Positions 34,983 through 47,461 of a DNA stretch of 64,000 nucleotides are shown piece after piece (position 1 is the first letter of the stretch; each line of letters opens with the position of its first letter). Both the position numbers and the translations under genes were made by a program. Below the pieces are notes generated by a model. The model saw nothing but the letters and a program-made list of their open reading frames with translations. It searched no databases and had not been told where the DNA came from. The stretch is from positions 1,736,001 to 1,800,000 of the forward strand of contig LUGG01000002.1 in the NCBI GenBank assembly GCA_001683735.1. The letters are read 5' to 3'. The stretch comes from Grifola frondosa. Lineage: Eukaryota > Basidiomycota > Agaricomycetes > Polyporales > Grifolaceae.

Positions 34983-37050
34983 TCAATCACTCGTCTCAAG
35001 CAACGAATACTGCTTCCCCGTTTCCTTCAGGTATCCCTCAATAATCTTCATGCCCTCAAGCACCTTCTCCTCCTCCAGCCGCTTGCCCACAACCTGTACG
35101 CCGACGGGCAGCCCGTGCATCTTATCCGCATCGTACATCGCGAACGAACCGCGCTCGATCGCGTTCCGCGGTTTGAACGCCGCAAGCGCGTCGAGCGCCC
35201 TGTCGACATGCGTGACGGGCAACACGCCCGCCGAATAGTCGAGCTAGCGAGTCTCAGCACATTTCACAGCACACAGCCAGCAGATTCGCGCGCACCATAT
35301 TGAACAGGAACGTGTACCCGCACGCCTTCCACCCCTCGCGCATGCCCCCGTGCGGCACCGCGGGCAGCGCGTTCGGCACCGTCAGCACGAAGTCGAGCGC
35401 CTGCTCGCGCATCATGTTGTACCACCTCTCACGGAACCCTTCGCGCCGCGCCACGAGCGCCATGTACTCCGGCACGCTCTTCTCGTACCAGTTCTCGACG
35501 AGCGTCGCATAGAGCGCATCCTGCTTGATGTGCCGTAGGTACCACGCGTAAAGGCGGCGGATGAAGCCTGGGACGCGGAACATGCGCAGTGCCTGGACGA
35601 CCCCCGTGTCATTCCACTCACCCCAGCGGATGGGCTTCGTGGATACTTTGCCTGTATGGGTCGACGCGTCAAGAGCCGGGTTAGAGGAGGGGCTGGAAAC
35701 TCGACATACCTCCTTCGGCAAACAGAAGCTGCGAAGCAATTTCGAGCGCCTCAAATGGGCTGGGCGGATCGCTGGAGAAGATCGTCACAGCTCAAGACTG
35801 TAGATCTTCGTCGAGAGCAGCGAGGACTCACATTGTAAGGACCTCGTGTCCATGAGCTTCCAGCGCTGACACGACTTCCTGCAGTGCGCGCTTGCATGCA
35901 GGAGAGGGTGCCACAACACCTGTTGCATGGAACGCTCAGACACACTCGAGATGTATTCGGGAGAAAGACACCACACACCGTCATCCCACATGACACCCCA
36001 TCGAATCGGCTTCCCCGTAGATAACTGAATATCGCGCCATGGGATGGGCAGAACCTGTGAACGAGCACGCGGATTGATATTTAATTCTCAACCAGTCTCT
36101 ATTGGCTCACCGAATAGTCGTACTCCCATGGCTTCATGCTGAAGATCGCGCGCCAGAACATCTCCAGATCCGCCAGGGTCCTCGTCATGGGAGAGTACAC
36201 GGGAGGTACGCCTTCCTGCCCGGGCATGCTAGTCGCGTTCCCCGCTTTCATGAACCGCTGCGACGAAGCCTTGATAGTGTAGATACCAGAGTAATGCCTG
36301 CGCAATGCGCGTTAGATACACGGAACCCACGACAGGCACACGGAACACGCACGCAGGACACCGCACTGAACCCGCAACGTCCGTGCCCACACCAAGCCGC
36401 GACCCGCCATATGCCAACAGCGCCGCCTCGCCCCCCGTTGACCCACCCGGCGAATACCCCTTGTTATGCGGGTTCGTCGTAACACCAAACACATCGTTCG
36501 TACTCTCGAAGGAGAGCAGCGTGATGGGCACGTTGGTCTTCACGAACGGCACGGCGCCCGCATCGCGCAGCAGCCGCACGAGTGCCGAGTCCTTCTCAAA
36601 TGGCTTCCCCACCCACGCCGAGTACCCTATGCAGGAGTCGAACCCGGCGACACCCGCCGTGTCTTTCATGCTGATGGGCATCCCAGCGAGCGGCCCCTGC
36701 GTGTTGCAGCTCTTTGCCCACTCCTCCGACTTGCTAATGAGTACCTCCGTGAGACAGTTCGTCGCTGCATGCGCCTTCAGCGCCTTCTTGCCGTACGCGA
36801 GGAGGACATCTGATGGGTTGAGGATGCCGGCTTGGACATTCGCGACGATCTCGCTGGCGGGCTTTCCTAAGATGTTCTTGTCGGAAGTGGTCAGAGGGCC
36901 GTGGTAGGCAGGCGGAAGACTTTGGACGCGATCTCGACGTTCTTGTTGCTTTTCAGCACTGAACCCGTGTACGCATAGTCAGTGAGGCGGCAGGATGGTA
37001 CCCGTGCTGAGAACTCACCAAGCACGGCGGTGCGCGAGAAAAGAGAACAT
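34983..37050 (-). CDS. Amidase (amidase signature family)
   Basis: An amidase-signature serine hydrolase, which cleaves amide bonds through a Ser-cisSer-Lys triad. The spliced protein starts MFSFLAHRRAC. It continues with ILNPSDVLLAYGKKALKAHA and PLAGMPISMKDTAGVAG, which carries the catalytic Lys. GKPFEKDSALVRLLRDAGA follows, then the glycine-rich signature GYSPGGSTGGEAALLA with both serines and GVGTDVAGSVRCPAHYSG. Later blocks are PVYSPMTRTL, RWGEWNDTGVVQALRMF and TVPNALPAVPHGGMREGWKA. It ends MHGLPVGVQVVGKRLEEEKV with stop at 34983-34985. About eight introns keep one open frame. No signal peptide is obvious. It is of the fungal acetamidase/fatty-acid-amide-hydrolase-like type; the substrate is not predictable. 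Confidence 0.88.
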
Positions 37051-38238
37051 GAGTGTAGGTTTGGTAGAGCTTGGGATATATCAGGGCAATGTCGAGCTGT
37101 GTCATATACAGGAGGTGATTCTTGGAAGAATCGAAGCTACCTGACCCAAGTGCGTTCACAGGGTCGTCAGGTGCGCAGATAACGGCTATCCCAGAAGCAC
37201 GTCAATTTCAGCTCGAGCCACCAGGGTGTACGGGAAGGGCAGCGGGAACACGCATGGAGAAGGCTGGGTACTTATAGGCGGCAAGCATGACCATTGATCA
37301 CTGAACAGGCGATATTGCACAACTCGGATAATCGAACAGCGCAGGTCAGATGTTATCGGAGTGGACGGCGATAATCAAAATCGAGGTCCGTTGGGGCCCG
37401 TTTGTCTTCCAAATGCTCCTCCTAAATCTGGAGTGACGATAAGTAGATCTATGAACAACTAAAACGATAAGCTTCAATCGACGCGTCGCTAGCGGGTCAC
37501 GCGCATGGCACGGGACGTCCCCGGAATTTTTTTCTCTGATGGGAGGTGCGTATGCAGCTGGCGCTGAGCAATAGCATATTGCTCGAATGAACAATGAAAG
37601 GGAAGGCTTGCCCGCGCAATTCCAGTATCGCAGTGACATTAACCAGTAGGCGCTGGTGAGATAGCTCTAGATGATCGACTGAGGACCGCGGTACCTGTGA
37701 TCGACGAGCACCTCTTTGCAGTGCCATTCATTGCAAGGATACGTGAAAGGGAGAAAGAAGTGTAAATGAGAACCTGCATTCATAGGCTGATATGTGAGGT
37801 GATTCAGACATCTTGAACTCACAGACACGGAGCTTGGAAGCACTTTGTCCATGCCTTGGCTTAAGGACCTCGAAATTGGTCCATATCATGTGTCGGTCGA
37901 AAGATAGCCCAAGGTCGATAAGGAACCGATACTACGACCGTATACAGCTAGAGCGCGCAAAACTTTGTTAAATACTATATACGACTCTATTAAGTATTCC
38001 AGGGTTGTCATAGGAAGAAACTTGAAGCTCACTCGTGTCAGAAATACAACCTGACTTCCACGTCGACGAATGTTTACAAGGGTAAATGCTGCCACGCATA
38101 GAGTTTGCTGGGACACCTGCCCGGACGTTGCCACCTCACCGGAATGCACGCCGTCTTCGCAATGATCCCCAAGATGGTTTCTTGAGCAGGTTGAATGCAT
38201 TGAACACCCCGTGGTCGCTCAACGCCACACCATGACGG
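37051..38238. other. Intergenic sequence
   Basis: Upstream region of the amidase. No gene with recognisable motifs; short minus-strand ORFs look like chance. Confidence 0.45.
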
Positions 38239-38513
38239 TTAGTTCCAGCGGCGTCGGAGAACCCAGATACGCACAAACGTCAAATATCGCGCTCCGAGAC
38301 AAACCGCAGCCGAATACCACGCGCCTGGTGGACCATAGTCATCCCGACACGCATCTTTCCGCGACGCTGCGCTGATCGTCGAGTTGACTGTTCCCGTCGT
38401 ATCGCCGCACCACGTTGGCTGCCACCCCAGACCAACACGGAACGGAAGAAGACATAATGTCCGAGTGGGTGTGATTGACGCCACACATCACCAAGGATGC
38501 TGATGGTCCCCAT
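38239..38513 (-). other. Possible C-terminal fragment of a membrane protein gene
   Basis: Two overlapping minus-strand frames carry MGTISILGDVWRQSH and, one frame over, GDTTGTVNSTISAASR, then PPGAWYSAAVCLGARYLTF and VRIWVLRRRWN before a stop. The second resembles the end of basidiomycete multi-helix proteins, but I cannot build a full gene upstream. It could be a relic or a poorly resolved small gene. Confidence 0.25.
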
Positions 38514-38738
38514 GAGCGCACAGATGAACTGTCAAGAATTATGAGTCTATCAACCGTAAGTATAGGTATACAACAACTACAGCGGTTCGCAGCCAGAGCC
38601 CGAAATATAGTTAGTACAGTCTGCGCGGTCACTAGTAACTACAGCTGTTCAAGAATAATGTAAGTACGCAGAGTCATCAGAGAGCAAGACGGAACGAGGG
38701 AACACGAGTCACGCCGCCATCTGACCACACCCCACCCC

Positions 38739-40103
38739 TTACAACTTGATCCTCGCCGAGGCTTTCAACCGCCGGAGCTTCGGGATCACGTCGTTGAGCT
38801 CGAGCGCCTCCCAAACATCGCCCTCGGCCGTCAGCGTGACCTCCGCCACCTCCAGCCGCCGCATCACCCGCGGCTCCTCGCACAGCACCCGCATCTCCCC
38901 GGAGCTTGGCGCCTGCAGCACCGTGCGGAGTAGCCCGTCGTCCATCGAGTTTGACCCCGGCGGCGGCGCCGCGGCAGTTGGGGCGTCTGCATCTACGCCC
39001 AACAGGTCTGAAGATGAGAGGTTGCGCCGGCCAAAGAGTCGCGTTTTAGAGACCATCCTGCGCAGGTTAAATTTCCCGGACCGGATCGAAGACACCGAGG
39101 GTGTCATGGATGGCGCGGGCGACGGGGCACGCGAGGCGGGATCCTCATGATCGCGCAGGAGGTGCGAAGACGCGGACGACGAGGATCGCGGGCGTGATTT
39201 TGTATATCCCTTATTCTGGAGGACGTGTGGTGGAAGCGGAGAGGCGGGAATGACGGAGATGTCAGGGTTGATCGGCGCAAAAATAACAGGAGATGACGGA
39301 GAATCGGGGTATGGAGATGTCATTATGTACTCGTGCGGGAGCTCAGGCAGCGGTGTGGACCTCGGTGCTCTCGCCCGCTTTTCAATCGATTGTGAGAAGC
39401 TCGCGGCCGCACTTACGCAGTCCGCGTTATCGGAATGGGAGGTATCTGAGGAGGGCGACTGGGCGAAGGGTGGCGTGAAGAACGCGCTGTCGCTACCCGT
39501 CCTGCTGCCGCTCGATGGCGATGTGGTGTCTTTTGAGTCCACAAGGGCGGCGCGAAGAGATGACAAATGACGCGGCTCCGATCTGGTGACGACGCGGGGA
39601 AGCGGGGGGAGAGGTCGTCTCGGCGGGCCCTCGACTGCGACAGCGGCGACGGGAAAATGATTAGTCAGGGAAGGGGAGCTGAGATTCTGGCGTGATGAAC
39701 CGAGCGAACCTGGAGTCCGTTGCATGGAGTTCGGTGTGGGAGGGGAGGACGAGGACCTCGGCCAGTATGAGATTAACGAGAGGCGCTGTTTCTCGTATTC
39801 TTCGTTTCGCGTGAAGACAATGGGGCTCACGGGGAGGTCATCTAACGCCGGACCCTTGTGGTCTGGGGAGGCGTGCTCGAGATTGCTGAGGAAAAGATCA
39901 TTTATACGTCCTCGGCGTTTGGATGGACGCCGAGGGTCCGTGGACACGACGATCCGGCATTCGAGGTCGGATGGAGAAGGCTCGGTCATAACCTGGGCTG
40001 GCAAGGAGGACACTGAAAGAGGGACTGCCATCTGGAGGAATGGTGGCGCGCACGAGGAGGGTATAGAAGAAACGGCAAGAGGGTGGGTATATGATGTTAC
40101 CAT
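38739..40103 (-). CDS. Ser/Pro-rich protein of unknown function, 454 residues
   Basis: A single uninterrupted 454-codon ORF. Most of it is disordered and rich in Ser, Pro and Arg, with clusters such as RRPLPPLPRVVTRSEP and RSSSSASSHLLRD. A more ordered C-terminal part contains the RRMVSKTRLFGRRNLSSSD region and the end DVWEALELNDVIPKLRRL. The PLPPLP-like stretches could bind SH3 domains (inference). No signal peptide or membrane helix. Opposite-strand ORFs here are shadows. The start could lie at an inner Met, since the first 40 residues are low in information. Confidence 0.65.
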   Translation of the reverse strand: MVTSYTHPLAVSSIPSSCAPPFLQMAVPLSVSSLPAQVMTEPSPSDLECRIVVSTDPRRPSKRRGRINDLFLSNLEHASPDHKGPALDDLPVSPIVFTRNEEYEKQRLSLISYWPRSSSSPPTPNSMQRTPGSLGSSRQNLSSPSLTNHFPVAAVAVEGPPRRPLPPLPRVVTRSEPRHLSSLRAALVDSKDTTSPSSGSRTGSDSAFFTPPFAQSPSSDTSHSDNADCVSAAASFSQSIEKRARAPRSTPLPELPHEYIMTSPYPDSPSSPVIFAPINPDISVIPASPLPPHVLQNKGYTKSRPRSSSSASSHLLRDHEDPASRAPSPAPSMTPSVSSIRSGKFNLRRMVSKTRLFGRRNLSSSDLLGVDADAPTAAAPPPGSNSMDDGLLRTVLQAPSSGEMRVLCEEPRVMRRLEVAEVTLTAEGDVWEALELNDVIPKLRRLKASARIKL

Positions 40104-41065
40104 GCGCCTACGACGAGGCCAGTCGCGTTTCAGCCTATATGAAGCGGGACGGTTCCAGACAGAGACGGCAAGACATAGCAGGTCGTGGTCGCTTATGGAT
40201 AGTGATTATCGTGAACGGAGGCGTCTGTCGTGCTGACATCTGATGGGCAGCGGTGTCTCATACAACATGGCGGCAGTGACAGGAGCGTCTCCCCAAGATC
40301 ACCGGGCTGTGCGTGCAAGTCCGCAGTCATTTACTTCCATGCGAGAAACATTGAGCGATGTGCAGTCTTCCCTGTGGCGGTAGCAGATGCATTACAGCAT
40401 GCGCCGTCTTAGCAGCCCACGAAATATCTGGCGCACGAAGAGCGACAGGTTTCCATGAGAGCACACGGGGCCCTCGGGTTCGGGCGTCGAATTGCAACAG
40501 TCATTTCTGTCTCATTTGTGAGCTTCGAATTGATGAACAGGATCAGTTCTCACCTTGTATTCTCAAATCAGAACTCACAGCTTACCAGACGTCATACCAG
40601 CCGCATATATCCGCCAGTGTCCTCATGTTAAAGCAGTCGTGCAGTAAGTACTCGCGTATGGGGATAGTCGGATCAGCATGACAGTGCCCTTATGATAAAA
40701 GTTTTCGATATTTGTCCCGAACAAATATTACCGCCCGACTCTAGCGCGCAGACAAAGTTCGAAGTCTCTGGAGAGATGGGCAGACATTTTACTCCAACTC
40801 CAAGTGCAGGAAATCCGAACAGCAAGTTTGAATGAGTATTTTCTCGTCGAGCCATGCCGCAAAACAGAGTTGCCCAGAACAAATATCTGCGTGACCATGT
40901 GACCATAACGCCGAGGTTGTCTGTCACACAGAGATCAGTCTCCGCCTGGTCGAGTCTCGTTGCCACGCCCCTTGAGTTCGCCGTTCACAGCGTTGGACTT
41001 GACTGTCCCACCGTTGTCTCTCTCGTCGACGGCTTTAGCTCGATTTTCACTACCACGACTAAACC
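40104..41065. other. Divergent intergenic sequence
   Basis: Between the Ser/Pro-rich gene (minus) and the DUF7137 gene (plus). No further gene is seen. Confidence 0.45.
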
Positions 41066-41789
41066 ATGTCTCAGTCTCAGAATGCCTCCTCTACCGCTAG
41101 TGCACAGAACACCACCGTCTCTGGCAGCACTACGCAGAATAATACCTCTACCGCCAACACTTCATCCTCTGGATCTGCCTCATCCTCCAGCACTCTAAAC
41201 ATCCCCTCGTCTGCACCAGCTGGCGGCCTCACAATCACGCAACCCCCACAGACTGCGACGTCGTTCTACAAAATCGCTCCTTCGAACACGATCACTTTCG
41301 CCTGGAACTTCACCGACGTTCTTTCCACTCCATCACACCTTACCGTCTCTGCCGTCTGCGATAATGGCAACACATACCCTGTTGGTCCCACTGACGGTGT
41401 CATACCCGGGACGGCGACGAGTGTGACGTGGGATCTATGGTCATACCAGCAGGCGCACGCAGCGACGCCGCTTGCACAGGAAACTTACGTGCTGCATATA
41501 TTTGATGATCGAGGGGAGGGAGCTCCGCGCGCCCGGATTACTGCAGGAGAACACCGCACTCAAGTTCGCGATGTACTCTCCCCAGCCGTACACCCCGCTC
41601 CAAAGTGCGTTCTCTCTTGTTTTCTTCACGCATGCTGTCCGTTAATCACACAGCCTAGGTTGGACCTGCCCCACATGCAACGGCTCGTGGTCGGACTTTG
41701 TTGCGCATCCCGCCTTCGTCAGTCTCGTCGCCACTTTTGTCATCATGTTCCTCTCGGGATACTCCATCCTGCGACGGACATGGCAATAG
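41066..41789 (+). CDS. DUF7137 membrane-anchored protein, with apparent frameshift
   Basis: A Ser/Thr/Asn-rich N-terminal region (likely glycosylated or disordered) is followed by the DUF7137 core: GGLTITQPPQTATSFYKIAP, TFAWNFTDVL, CDNGNTYPVGPTDGVIPGTA, VTWDLWSYQQAH and TYVLHIFDDRG. Similarity then continues in another frame as PGLLQENTALKFAMYSPQPY. After one intron, the end is WTCPTCNGSWSDFVAHPAF and a membrane helix, LVATFVIMFLSGYSIL, closing at TAG 41787-41789. The frame change near 41535 is a one-base indel in a GC-rich run. The function of the family is unknown; the layout suggests a cell-surface protein anchored by the C-terminal helix. Confidence 0.78.
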
Positions 41790-42235
41790 GCGCGCCGCTC
41801 GTTTCGACATAGATTATGATCGGTGATGGGACAGAGACGTTTCGCTGTAGGGATATTATCCGCCACAGGCATGGACTAGGACTTTATGACGCTACGCATA
41901 GCACTGCTTACATATCTTCCACTGGTTACCTTTTCTCCACATGGACTTGTGTTTCTCAATATTACCCTCCCGATAATGCCCTGCTTGTGTTGCCACCAGT
42001 TCAGCTGTTGTGGGATCTGTGAGGACTAAGTCGCTCTGGTCAGCACTTGTTGACATCAGATCTATTGGACATAGCTGTGGCTTGTATTAAGCTGGATCAT
42101 TTTATGCATGATGATCTTGTGGACATCGCATCCATTTTATTTTGACTGATATCCATAGCTATTCATCGAAGAACTCAACCTCAACTCTTTGATACACCGG
42201 TATCATCGAATCTGTATATCAGCTGCATATATCAA
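41790..42235. other. Convergent intergenic sequence
   Basis: 3' flanks of the DUF7137 and M16 genes. Nothing else is seen. Confidence 0.5.
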
Positions 42236-45200
42236 CTACAGCTTCGACTTCCCCCAGTCTGCCCGGTGTGCCCCGAATGCTTCTGACATGACCGGGACTG
42301 CCGCAGGCGAACACGCCAAGCTCGCCTTGAACATGCTCTCGTCCCCGATCAGCGTCGCACCGTCTGCGAGCACTGGCACCTCGCGCATTTGTTGCGAGAT
42401 GAGCTGGAATGACAGCTTCCTCCGTGATGCAGAGCCGGAGGAAGGGCGCACTAACGTATCGAACGTGTCCACCACTTCGCCTAGCGACAACGTGCGGATG
42501 ACGGCGGCGTCCGTCTCGTCTATGCAGAACCCGTCAGCCCGCAAAACCGATGTCACGAACGTATCAGACGACGTACTCCGCACGAACTCGTAGTACCCCG
42601 AGCATATATGCCCCCAGAAGCGTGCGGTCTCCTCGCGGAGGTTCTTTGCGCGCTCGAGCTTCTTCACGACGAGGCCCTCCTTCTGCGCAGTGAACTCCAC
42701 CGCGCTCATCCCCACGAGCATCCCACAGAAGTCCTCGAGGAACGCGTCCACGCGTGCCTCGACGTCCCAAGGGGCCCGCAGGCTCTGTACCTTGATCCCC
42801 AACCCGATAGAGCCCGCAACTGCCCACTGCGAGCTCGCGACGACGTATCTACATGGCGACCATCGCGTCAGCAGCTTCTCGACACGAGCACATTTGGACA
42901 GGGACGACGTACCCCAACTGCTCCCGCGTACGCAGCTGCGAGTGGCACGGCTCGCGGATGGCGTGAGCAATTAGCGCGAGGGTCGCCCGGAGTTGCACGT
43001 CGGTGACGTCCCCGAACTGGCAGTAGTATGATAGACTGCAGTTGGGCTCGTCAGGATTGGCGTGCGTCTCGCGTGCGATGAAGTTCGCGCCTGTCAGATG
43101 TGTGTGGGCTAAGCGAGTGCTGCTGGGGAATTAGAAGAGGACTGACCAGGAGGGAGGACAAGCGATCGTTCGTGTGGATGCTCGTTGGGGAGAGTGCACG
43201 TGTCGCAAGGCATTGCTCAAGGCTGTCGACTACCCCGACGGCCACCTGAAATTATAGATGATTTGTTTCTATGCTGGCAATGAGATGCATCATACACGCA
43301 CCTCTTCATCAATATTTCCATTGCATAGGACCTCCAATGAGACTTTGGAAAATAGGTCATCCTTGTGTCGCTGAACATCGTATTCGAAGACCGCTGCGAT
43401 TGTGGTCAGTCATCAAGGTATAATCATATGGAGATAAATGATAAATAACATACTAGGTAGTTCCAGGAGCTTGTCGTGAGGGGTCCAGACAGTCGGCATG
43501 AAGTTCCACGCAGCGAAATTCTCAGACAGGTTAGACGGTTGGCCCAAATAGAAATTCTCATATTCCAGTTTGACCTGCAGTGAAACGCGCAGCAACACGT
43601 TAATATCCACGGTGACGAACCCAAACAGGACCACTCACCTGCTCCTTTATAACCTTTAGTCTATCGGAATCAACCACAAGCGTTTTCAGTTTCTCCATGA
43701 CCGTCTGCAGGAGGACGGCAAGTTTGTCATTATATCCGCTCACTGAGACCACGATACCCTCGATATGGTTGTTCACAGAAAATGAGAGTCCGGCCAAGTC
43801 GGCGTCGTAGGTAACTTCAGACAGTGCATCTTCCACAAGATCCACGCAAAGGCTTGCCGACGAATCATCGGTGAGAACATAAATGTGAGATAACGTCGGC
43901 GGGCTCACCGAGTGAGAAGGGCGTGGCGTGGAGTCACATATGCTATGGGGCTGCAATCGCGAGCGGAGGCATTCTGAGCACAGATAGATGATGCAGACGT
44001 TAGCGTGACATACCTGCGTATGTTGACCCGAACATTGGCTTTCGGAACCCAGAATTGATCATCCTTTTTGTGCCATAAAGTGGTCATTTCTGTACGTTTG
44101 ATGCACATTGGAAACACGGCTGGCTAACACAAGATAGGATACACGTCAAACCTCAAGAAGAGACTACACCGTTTCCAGAAAAGCGTACCTCTTGTACATC
44201 AATCTTATTAACTGTCAAGTTGATCGGAATGAATGGATTAGGACCCGGTAAAAACAGGTTGGCGTTTTGGTTGGGAGAATTAGCCTAAGAGAAGATAAGT
44301 CTGAAACTGCCACCCAAGCCAAGCAGGAACCTACCTGCTCGATCAACGACGCATCCAGTCGTCGGACAGCATACCGCGTGCCATACCACTTCTCCACATC
44401 CCACTTCACATCCTGTCCAATTATCTCATCCGCGTGGGATTGCGCTTCCAAGATTACACGCACACTCTCCGGAGTGAGAACGGCCAGCGTCTCTCGTACA
44501 AGTCGCTCATCCCAGTCGCGAACGAGAGAAGAACCACTGAGGACCCATTCCGGTGGGTAAGGCTCCGAAAGCTCGTACGCCAGCCACGACACGTAGGTGT
44601 GGGGTTGTGTCTTCTCCTTGAAGCGGAATCTGATCGCGGACATCGTGCTGATTTCGGCGAAGTGATATGCTTCGAGGGGGGACGAGCGCAGGATAGAGAT
44701 GTAGTTGAATATAGCAAGAATCACTTCACGATAGTGCACTGTGCAAGGAATGCCACAGTTTAGACATTGACATATCAGACCTCGTGACGAAAATGAACTT
44801 ACGGTAGCCCTCTCTTGTAAGCTTGCCCTGCACTTTGAACATCTGCACGCTCCGATTATGGTTTGAGAGACCAGCATTGATATCGAGAAGCCAACCCTTT
44901 TTCTTGAGGTAAGCACAAATGCTTCCGGGTCCTTCGTGTCCCAGAAAATGCGCGAGAATTTCGCTTGGCTTTGCAGTGTAGTGAGGCTGTTGATCTGGTA
45001 TTACAAAGGACAAGCTGAAAGCGTGATAGTCCTTGACGGTGTTAACGAAGACGATGGACTGAACGATGACTATGAGTCCGTGCTGTGAAATGGCAAGAAG
45101 TAAACAAAACTCACACCCTTTTCAGAAGAGCTCCAGATGGGATCTGTAAAGACCGGACGGGGATTAAGACCACGGTTTGGAATAAGGGAGAATAGCGGTA

Positions 45201-46201
45201 CGGAAAGAGCTGTCAATTCGTCCAGCGATTCTGCAAAGATGGTCAATATCTTGAACCTTATCAACAGTGCAATGTAATGTTACCTCTTCCAAGGACAGCT
45301 AGCGTCATACGTCCTGCGCAATATTCTTGCTCCCACCACTCCACCAATCTGCGCCTGGTCTCGCACATGATGAAATCCTTTTCTCCAGACTCACTGAGGT
45401 CGGATGTTAAGCGGCCGTTTTGCTGCGCTCTCCTCGCCGCATCAGTGAGGCTTTCTAGATTCCCTGTACCAAATTTCGTCCATGGATGTCCAGGAATGCT
45501 CAAATTCTTGTTGAGTTGGAAGACCCTGCGGCCATCGTTCTGAAAATTGCGTCTGAACTCTGAGTCAACCGCGTTGATTTCGCGAGAAGTCAATGATTGA
45601 GTGAATAGCGGAGAGTGGAAGAATGCTGCGAGGCGTGGAAGAGCCTGAGACAAAAGCGATGGCCCGATCGAGAACCAATAATCAGCATATGTTGCTCCTG
45701 TTCCAGCATTCCGAGTCCCCCCATTTGAGTTGATGAACTGCCAAATCATGTCTAATTAGTATTCTCTACAGTGGTTGCATACGTACAGACATGAAGTCGT
45801 TTTCCTCCGGAAATGGTTGCGAACCCTGAATAGCAACTGTTGAGATGAGTGATTATCAGCAACGAGTATGGCGTGCGCACTTTAGAGAGCATATGTTCGC
45901 AAAAATGTGCTAAACCTGGCATGTCAGGCTAGAGTAGAAAGATCCCAAGATGAGCTCAAGACAGAGCAACCAGAGACAAAGAACTCACTGGATCATGCAT
46001 GGATCCAACTGCAATCGTCAAACAAGCTGCAGCCTTGTCTGCTGAAGGATCATGAATGACTATTGCTCTAAGACCATTTTCCAAATCTAAAATCCGATAT
46101 GCTCTATCGTCCAAGTCAGGTTTCTGTAAATCTCCTTCGAACACTTTATAACCTGGAATCGAGTCCGATGAAGACACAGTTCGCCAATATTGAGAAGACA
46201 T
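42236..46201 (-). CDS. M16 insulinase-type metalloprotease (Ste23/IDE-like)
   Basis: A zinc protease of the insulin-degrading enzyme/Ste23 type, which cuts short peptides inside a closed chamber and in yeast takes part in a-factor processing. The start MSSQYWRTVSSSDSIPGYKV is followed by YRILDLENGLRAIVIHDP, then the inverted zinc motif in PGLAHFCEHMLSK, FINSNGGTRNAGTGATYADY and the third ligand region REINAVDSEFRRN. Then come RRRLVEWWEQEYCAGRMTL, FLGHEGPGSICAYLKKKGWL and, in the inactive half, REPCHSQLRTREQLGYVV and GSIGLGIKVQSLRAPWDVE. It ends SEAFGAHRADWGKSKL at 42236-42238. More than ten introns; I checked the first few junctions and the last one, and these keep the frame. The ATG at 46201 is chosen because family similarity begins soon after it. 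Confidence 0.85.
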
Positions 46202-47101
46202 ATTCCTGGCAGATATGCAATACCAGAAACCGCAAGATCTTGTTTGAATATGTCCTGGTCCTGTCCGGTATAGGATTCTCGGCCAATTCCGAGCTTCGTG
46301 CACTCTGGCAGGGAATATAAGTTGTCGCAGCTTTCCGAAACGACGACAAGTCGCAGGAGATTTAATGTGACCGGAGGCTCCCCTATGAACGCTACCCCTG
46401 AAGCGCACCTACAATTTCCACCGGGCTGAGATACACCATGCAACTTCCAACCCGGAGATACTTATCAGTGTCGCAGTATAACAGACAATTCGTTGCATTG
46501 CCTGAGACTCGTGGTAAGTATATTAGCGCCCAGCGCTTGTATTTGCCCAAATAAGGTGAAACTCGTTGGCTTACATAATGCTTGTCTCGAACCGCCATGC
46601 GCTCCGTGGAGAGCATTATGCATATGTCTCGCTGCGAGATGTCGCTGCTGTGATCTATTCAACATTATCATCTTGGCCTCCTTTCCCCACAGAATCACAC
46701 CTTCTCCGCATGTTGTGCTTGATTTGTCACCCAGCGAATATCCCATACGTCCCTGACAGCGTGAGGTTTTCTTCCGTTTAGGAACCTAATGCACAGGTTT
46801 AGACAGGATTTCTACCATTCACCATGCCGTACTCACAGAAGTACTGCACTCGAGGTTCCTCATGAGAATGAGTCCGACTCATATGGCACATGTGAATTCT
46901 GATGTAATTGTTGGCTCATGCACATTCTCACCCTAGTTAATCACGACCAAGAGTTTCAAAGACAGTGCCACCTGCACGGCTAATGTACCTTCTTAGCCAT
47001 CTCGTGCCATCGGATGCGCACGAGGGATGACCGCCGAGACTATAATTTCCCTTGAGTCACGCCGGACGATGCGGGAACACTTCGACGCTGTTCGATCCAC
47101 C
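46202..47101. other. Divergent region M16 / hydrophobin H5
   Basis: No supported gene. Upstream sequences for both neighbours. Short ORFs at 46465-46756 overlap on both strands and look like chance. A TATA-like word, ACTATAATT, lies at 47039-47047, about 60 bases before the H5 start. Confidence 0.45.
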
Positions 47102-47461
47102 ATGTTTTCAAAGCTCACACTGCTCTCAGCGACTTCTTTCGTGCTCCTTGCAGCTGCTCAAAGTTGTGATGTCCTCTCTCCAGGCCTTATGTGTTGCCAC
47201 CAAACGTTGTCGGGTAGCACCATTGTGGGGCTTAACTGCTCGTCAACCAACGTCGTAGAGATCCTGTTAGGGTCTTGGTAAGTTACACCACGACGTATTC
47301 ACCATGGCTGTGCTGACCGCCTTCCAGCCTTACTGGGAACCTAGCTTGCTGTGAAAACGGTGCAACCGGTAACGATCTTCATTCAGTTTTGTTTCCATAT
47401 TTATTGGCTGACGTTTTTGAATATAGGAGGCCTGACCTGCACCACTGCTAGTTTGTTATGA
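47102..47461 (+). CDS. Hydrophobin H5 (short loop)
   Basis: A signal peptide (MFSKLTLLSATSFVLLAAAQ) is followed by C-X8-CC, a 13-residue Cys3-Cys4 loop (HQTLSGSTIVGLN), C, GSC across intron 1, LACC, and Cys8 in GLTC. It ends TTASLL without a CxC tail. Two introns lie at the same sites as in the minus-strand copies. Stop TGA 47459-47461. It is about 13 kb from the tandem cluster and in the opposite orientation, but has the short loop of H1 and H3. Confidence 0.87.

Noticed and set aside
39250..40236. Plus-strand ORFs of 106 and 170 codons
   Set aside because: They lie opposite the 454-codon Ser/Pro-rich ORF and are shadows of its biased codons.
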